Part shown: one piece after another, positions 6,701 through 7,236 of the stretch
How positions within the stretch are numbered: position 1 is the first letter of the stretch
Layout: every line of letters begins with the position of its first letter
Assembly (NCBI GenBank): GCA_007131555.1
Contig: SLQH01000211.1
Location: 1-7,236, forward strand
Direction of reading: 5' to 3'
From: Planctomycetota bacterium
Lineage (GTDB): Bacteria; Planctomycetota; UBA11346
DNA: 7,236 bases
Notes under the pieces: generated by a model
What the model was told of the DNA's origin: nothing
What the model saw: the letters and a program-made list of their open reading frames with translations, nothing else
Databases searched by the model: none
Position numbers and translations under genes: made by a program

Positions 6701-7201
6701 GAGGGTTTTGACGCATCTGATGTCACCGTTGTAAATGCTGTAGCTGGGACCTTGGAAAACACTGATGTTGTGGATGATCTTCATGCTGTGTTCACAATGA
6801 CCATCGACTTGAGCGCCAGCGACGACGGGCCGGTGACGGTGTCAGTGGCCGCTGCTGCGGCCACTGCTGTAGACGGTGGCAACCTCAGCCGTGAGGCCAG
6901 CGCCGTGGTGGCTACGGTTGACCGTAGCGGACCGGTATTGACGGCGCAATTGATCACCATCACTGGTCAGGCTCCACAAGGAACAGAGGCATTGGATCTG
7001 ATTGATGGGGGCGGTCTGGGTTATGTCCTGACTGGCCCGGAAAGCCTCGACTACAATGACGAGACCCGCGTTTTCACCGTGATTGTTGAAGCAAGTCGTG
7101 AGGTGCTGCGTCTGCGTGCCTCCAGTGCAGCTGATCCAGATGGCAGCGTCATCATTGTCACCATTGATGCCCTGACCGAGTTGCTTGAAGATCCGAACTG
7201 A
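3713..7201 (+). CDS. Large secreted protein with bacterial Ig-like (Big_12/Big_13 type) domains
   Basis: This encodes a 1162-residue exported, probably surface or extracellular protein of unknown role. Residues 1-19 (MRAFISLPLLLLCWFQVHC) look like a signal peptide, with possible cleavage near C19-A20. The sequence before C19 is not a good lipobox. Residues about 20-445 are very acidic and beta-rich, with recurring DG-x-VYLV-like strands, possibly a beta-propeller; I recognise no family. About 446-563 is a further beta domain. Ig-like domains follow. Big_12-type is at about 564-664 (TFSEPVYGF, TNAGDIASVASN, YDTTPP) and again at 969-1076 (TFTFSETVEGFDASDVTV). Big_13-type is at about 665-762 and 763-866, each with an SDSG...G(V/I)TNVT...P...GT motif, 100 residues apart. 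Another Ig-like unit is at about 867-968. The last 86 residues are unassigned. The mature chain has no cysteine and only about six lysines, as in calcium-binding or salt-adapted exoproteins. There is no LPXTG, PEP-CTERM or other anchor. Adhesion or matrix function is inferred from the repeat type only. Confidence 0.9.
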   Translation: MRAFISLPLLLLCWFQVHCALLSGEDSPYVIHDLITEIWDQVPEVSDWNNVYVHQYSMDADGIVYLVVTDGGRFWDDGHEQNEEPTEIALLGRDYSGHWDNRGWPDEMEEGRFALANILESGEDWYGVHVDLVAGRSGPVLVFFDGGSGFPTVVPHDGDWAFGNVLLGEPDVPMTIWGGDWGAPLLAGMRWDDPIRGILVETSEEGAGLINVSLDYDESLYGAFADHGFVIDSVSRHEGVDYIAGFIVAGTFFDGDDLLPEIEPDAFDHFFAVLDGSHSGVALIPELPETVSWEVDGTTVTAGSDDFEVDYVFAVPQGLVLVIEYENGDDDLLASFLYPLDNEGQLGDPVRLGEDLDIEVRGVTSVGTLYGVYTPHDDSGIERTGVIIDISDPQDPQLSFGQTLLPEGLQEWRTFMSGTEDGSVILANWGRELVVERAEVSISADDGTTLVQDGEPITVTLERHDTAMLGLKVNLHVPDGVSLDTTPDWLGSVGSNVYEIVFPSSWLNPDGKTRTIALSYESGAGTRDITIQPPPAEWAWSAMYGYRPKTGDDTVTVTLEAIEPTPVLSVEQEFTNQSPVEVTITFSEPVYGFDPAAPGKLDLVNATVASHDVPDGLFESWTFEISPEEEGSVSVQVLAGATTNAGDIASVASNVLTFVYDTTPPPQPTPPMLEDASDSGTKGDGVTNVTQPEIIGTVEEHATAILLIGETQEEVVAGADGHYSFTFSDPLADGEYILRVRARDRAGNISEEWSDPFMLTIKTSTVTPTLALHPDSDSGQRDDDGITNVTEPTVRGTAETGASLSLLVVETGDQYPVPNVVEGTWSLDLNEFAADGDYTLRATATDLAANSAQAEITITIDTEQPTLSHAADGSLTDEHPSFTLVASEALYGLVAGVLTMEDADAQPVAFSVSSGEDGDTEFVVTATEAPSVAGLVTLTVVSPGDVTDLAGNELAAPLAFTLIYDADPVELVITPDDAERTNTNETTVTFTFSETVEGFDASDVTVVNAVAGTLENTDVVDDLHAVFTMTIDLSASDDGPVTVSVAAAAATAVDGGNLSREASAVVATVDRSGPVLTAQLITITGQAPQGTEALDLIDGGGLGYVLTGPESLDYNDETRVFTVIVEASREVLRLRASSAADPDGSVIIVTIDALTELLEDPN
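5735..6310 (+). repeat. Tandem pair of Big_13-type Ig repeats inside the surface-protein gene
   Basis: Two consecutive repeat units begin at D675 (base 5735) and D775 (base 6035), exactly 100 residues apart. Shared positions include SDSG, GD/DDG followed by (V/I)TNVT, P then GT, a TxSxxFxD-like middle, DGxYxLR and A.DxAxN near the end. The DNA also keeps similarity, for example ACCAA(C/T)GTCACC in both copies, but most third positions have changed. This looks like an old duplication or the insertion of related domains, not a recent tandem duplication. The aspartate-rich opening loops are a likely place for calcium binding, as known for related Ig-like repeats. Confidence 0.7.
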
Positions 7202-7210
7202 ACCCCACTT

Positions 7211-7216
7211 ACGGAG
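7211..7216 (+). promoter_or_regulatory. Ribosome binding site ACGGAG for the next gene
   Basis: ACGGAG lies seven bases before the ATG at 7224. It resembles the AACGGAGG before the surface-protein gene, which suggests shared expression style. Confidence 0.65.
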
Positions 7217-7223
7217 TCCCAAC

Positions 7224-7236
7224 ATGCGTACCTTGA
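7224..7236 (+). CDS. Start of an unidentified gene, cut by the window edge
   Basis: Only four complete codons are visible (MRTL), so no product can be named. The start is supported by a well-spaced ACGGAG. The gap to the surface-protein stop codon is only 22 bases with no terminator hairpin, so the two genes are probably one operon. An Arg at position 2 followed by Leu at position 4 would fit the beginning of another signal peptide, but four residues are too few to judge. Confidence 0.6.

Overview
This is a bacterial window. All three complete protein-coding regions on firm ground belong to bacterial families, and the starts that can be judged carry Shine-Dalgarno sequences. The left half is visibly GC-rich and arginine-biased. 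A large secreted protein built of bacterial Ig-like domains points to a diderm, probably marine or otherwise salt-adapted, organism. I cannot fix the phylum: planctomycete or other PVC bacteria and gammaproteobacteria are all plausible. No mobile element, CRISPR array, tRNA or rRNA is visible.

Layout. Positions 1-309 contain no gene I can identify, but they hold three consecutive inverted repeats, including an elaborate interrupted hairpin at 153-210. Positions 310-2252 on the minus strand form a two-gene unit: a 75-residue protein of unknown function, then, 8 bases later, a YgiQ-family radical SAM protein with both of its cysteine clusters. Positions 2432-3436, also minus strand, encode a compact, stand-alone beta-ketoacyl-ACP synthase with an intact Cys-His-His triad. 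About 275 bases (3437-3712) separate it from a divergently transcribed gene and contain two short palindromes and a possible promoter.

Positions 3713-7201 on the plus strand encode a 1162-residue exported protein. It has a signal peptide, about 430 residues of acidic beta-rich sequence of unknown family, a linker beta domain, five Ig-like domains of the Big_12/Big_13 type, and a short C-terminal domain. The mature protein contains no cysteine and only about six lysines. A next gene begins at 7224, 22 bases downstream, with the same style of ribosome binding site, so the large protein is probably the first gene of an operon that continues beyond the window.

The minus-strand genes are housekeeping-like or orphan enzymes with no visible functional link to the surface protein. 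The best candidates for new biology are the structured left flank, the small YgiQ-coupled protein, the reduced ketosynthase, and the uncharacterised N-terminal half of the surface protein. None of these amounts to a demonstrable new system from this window alone.
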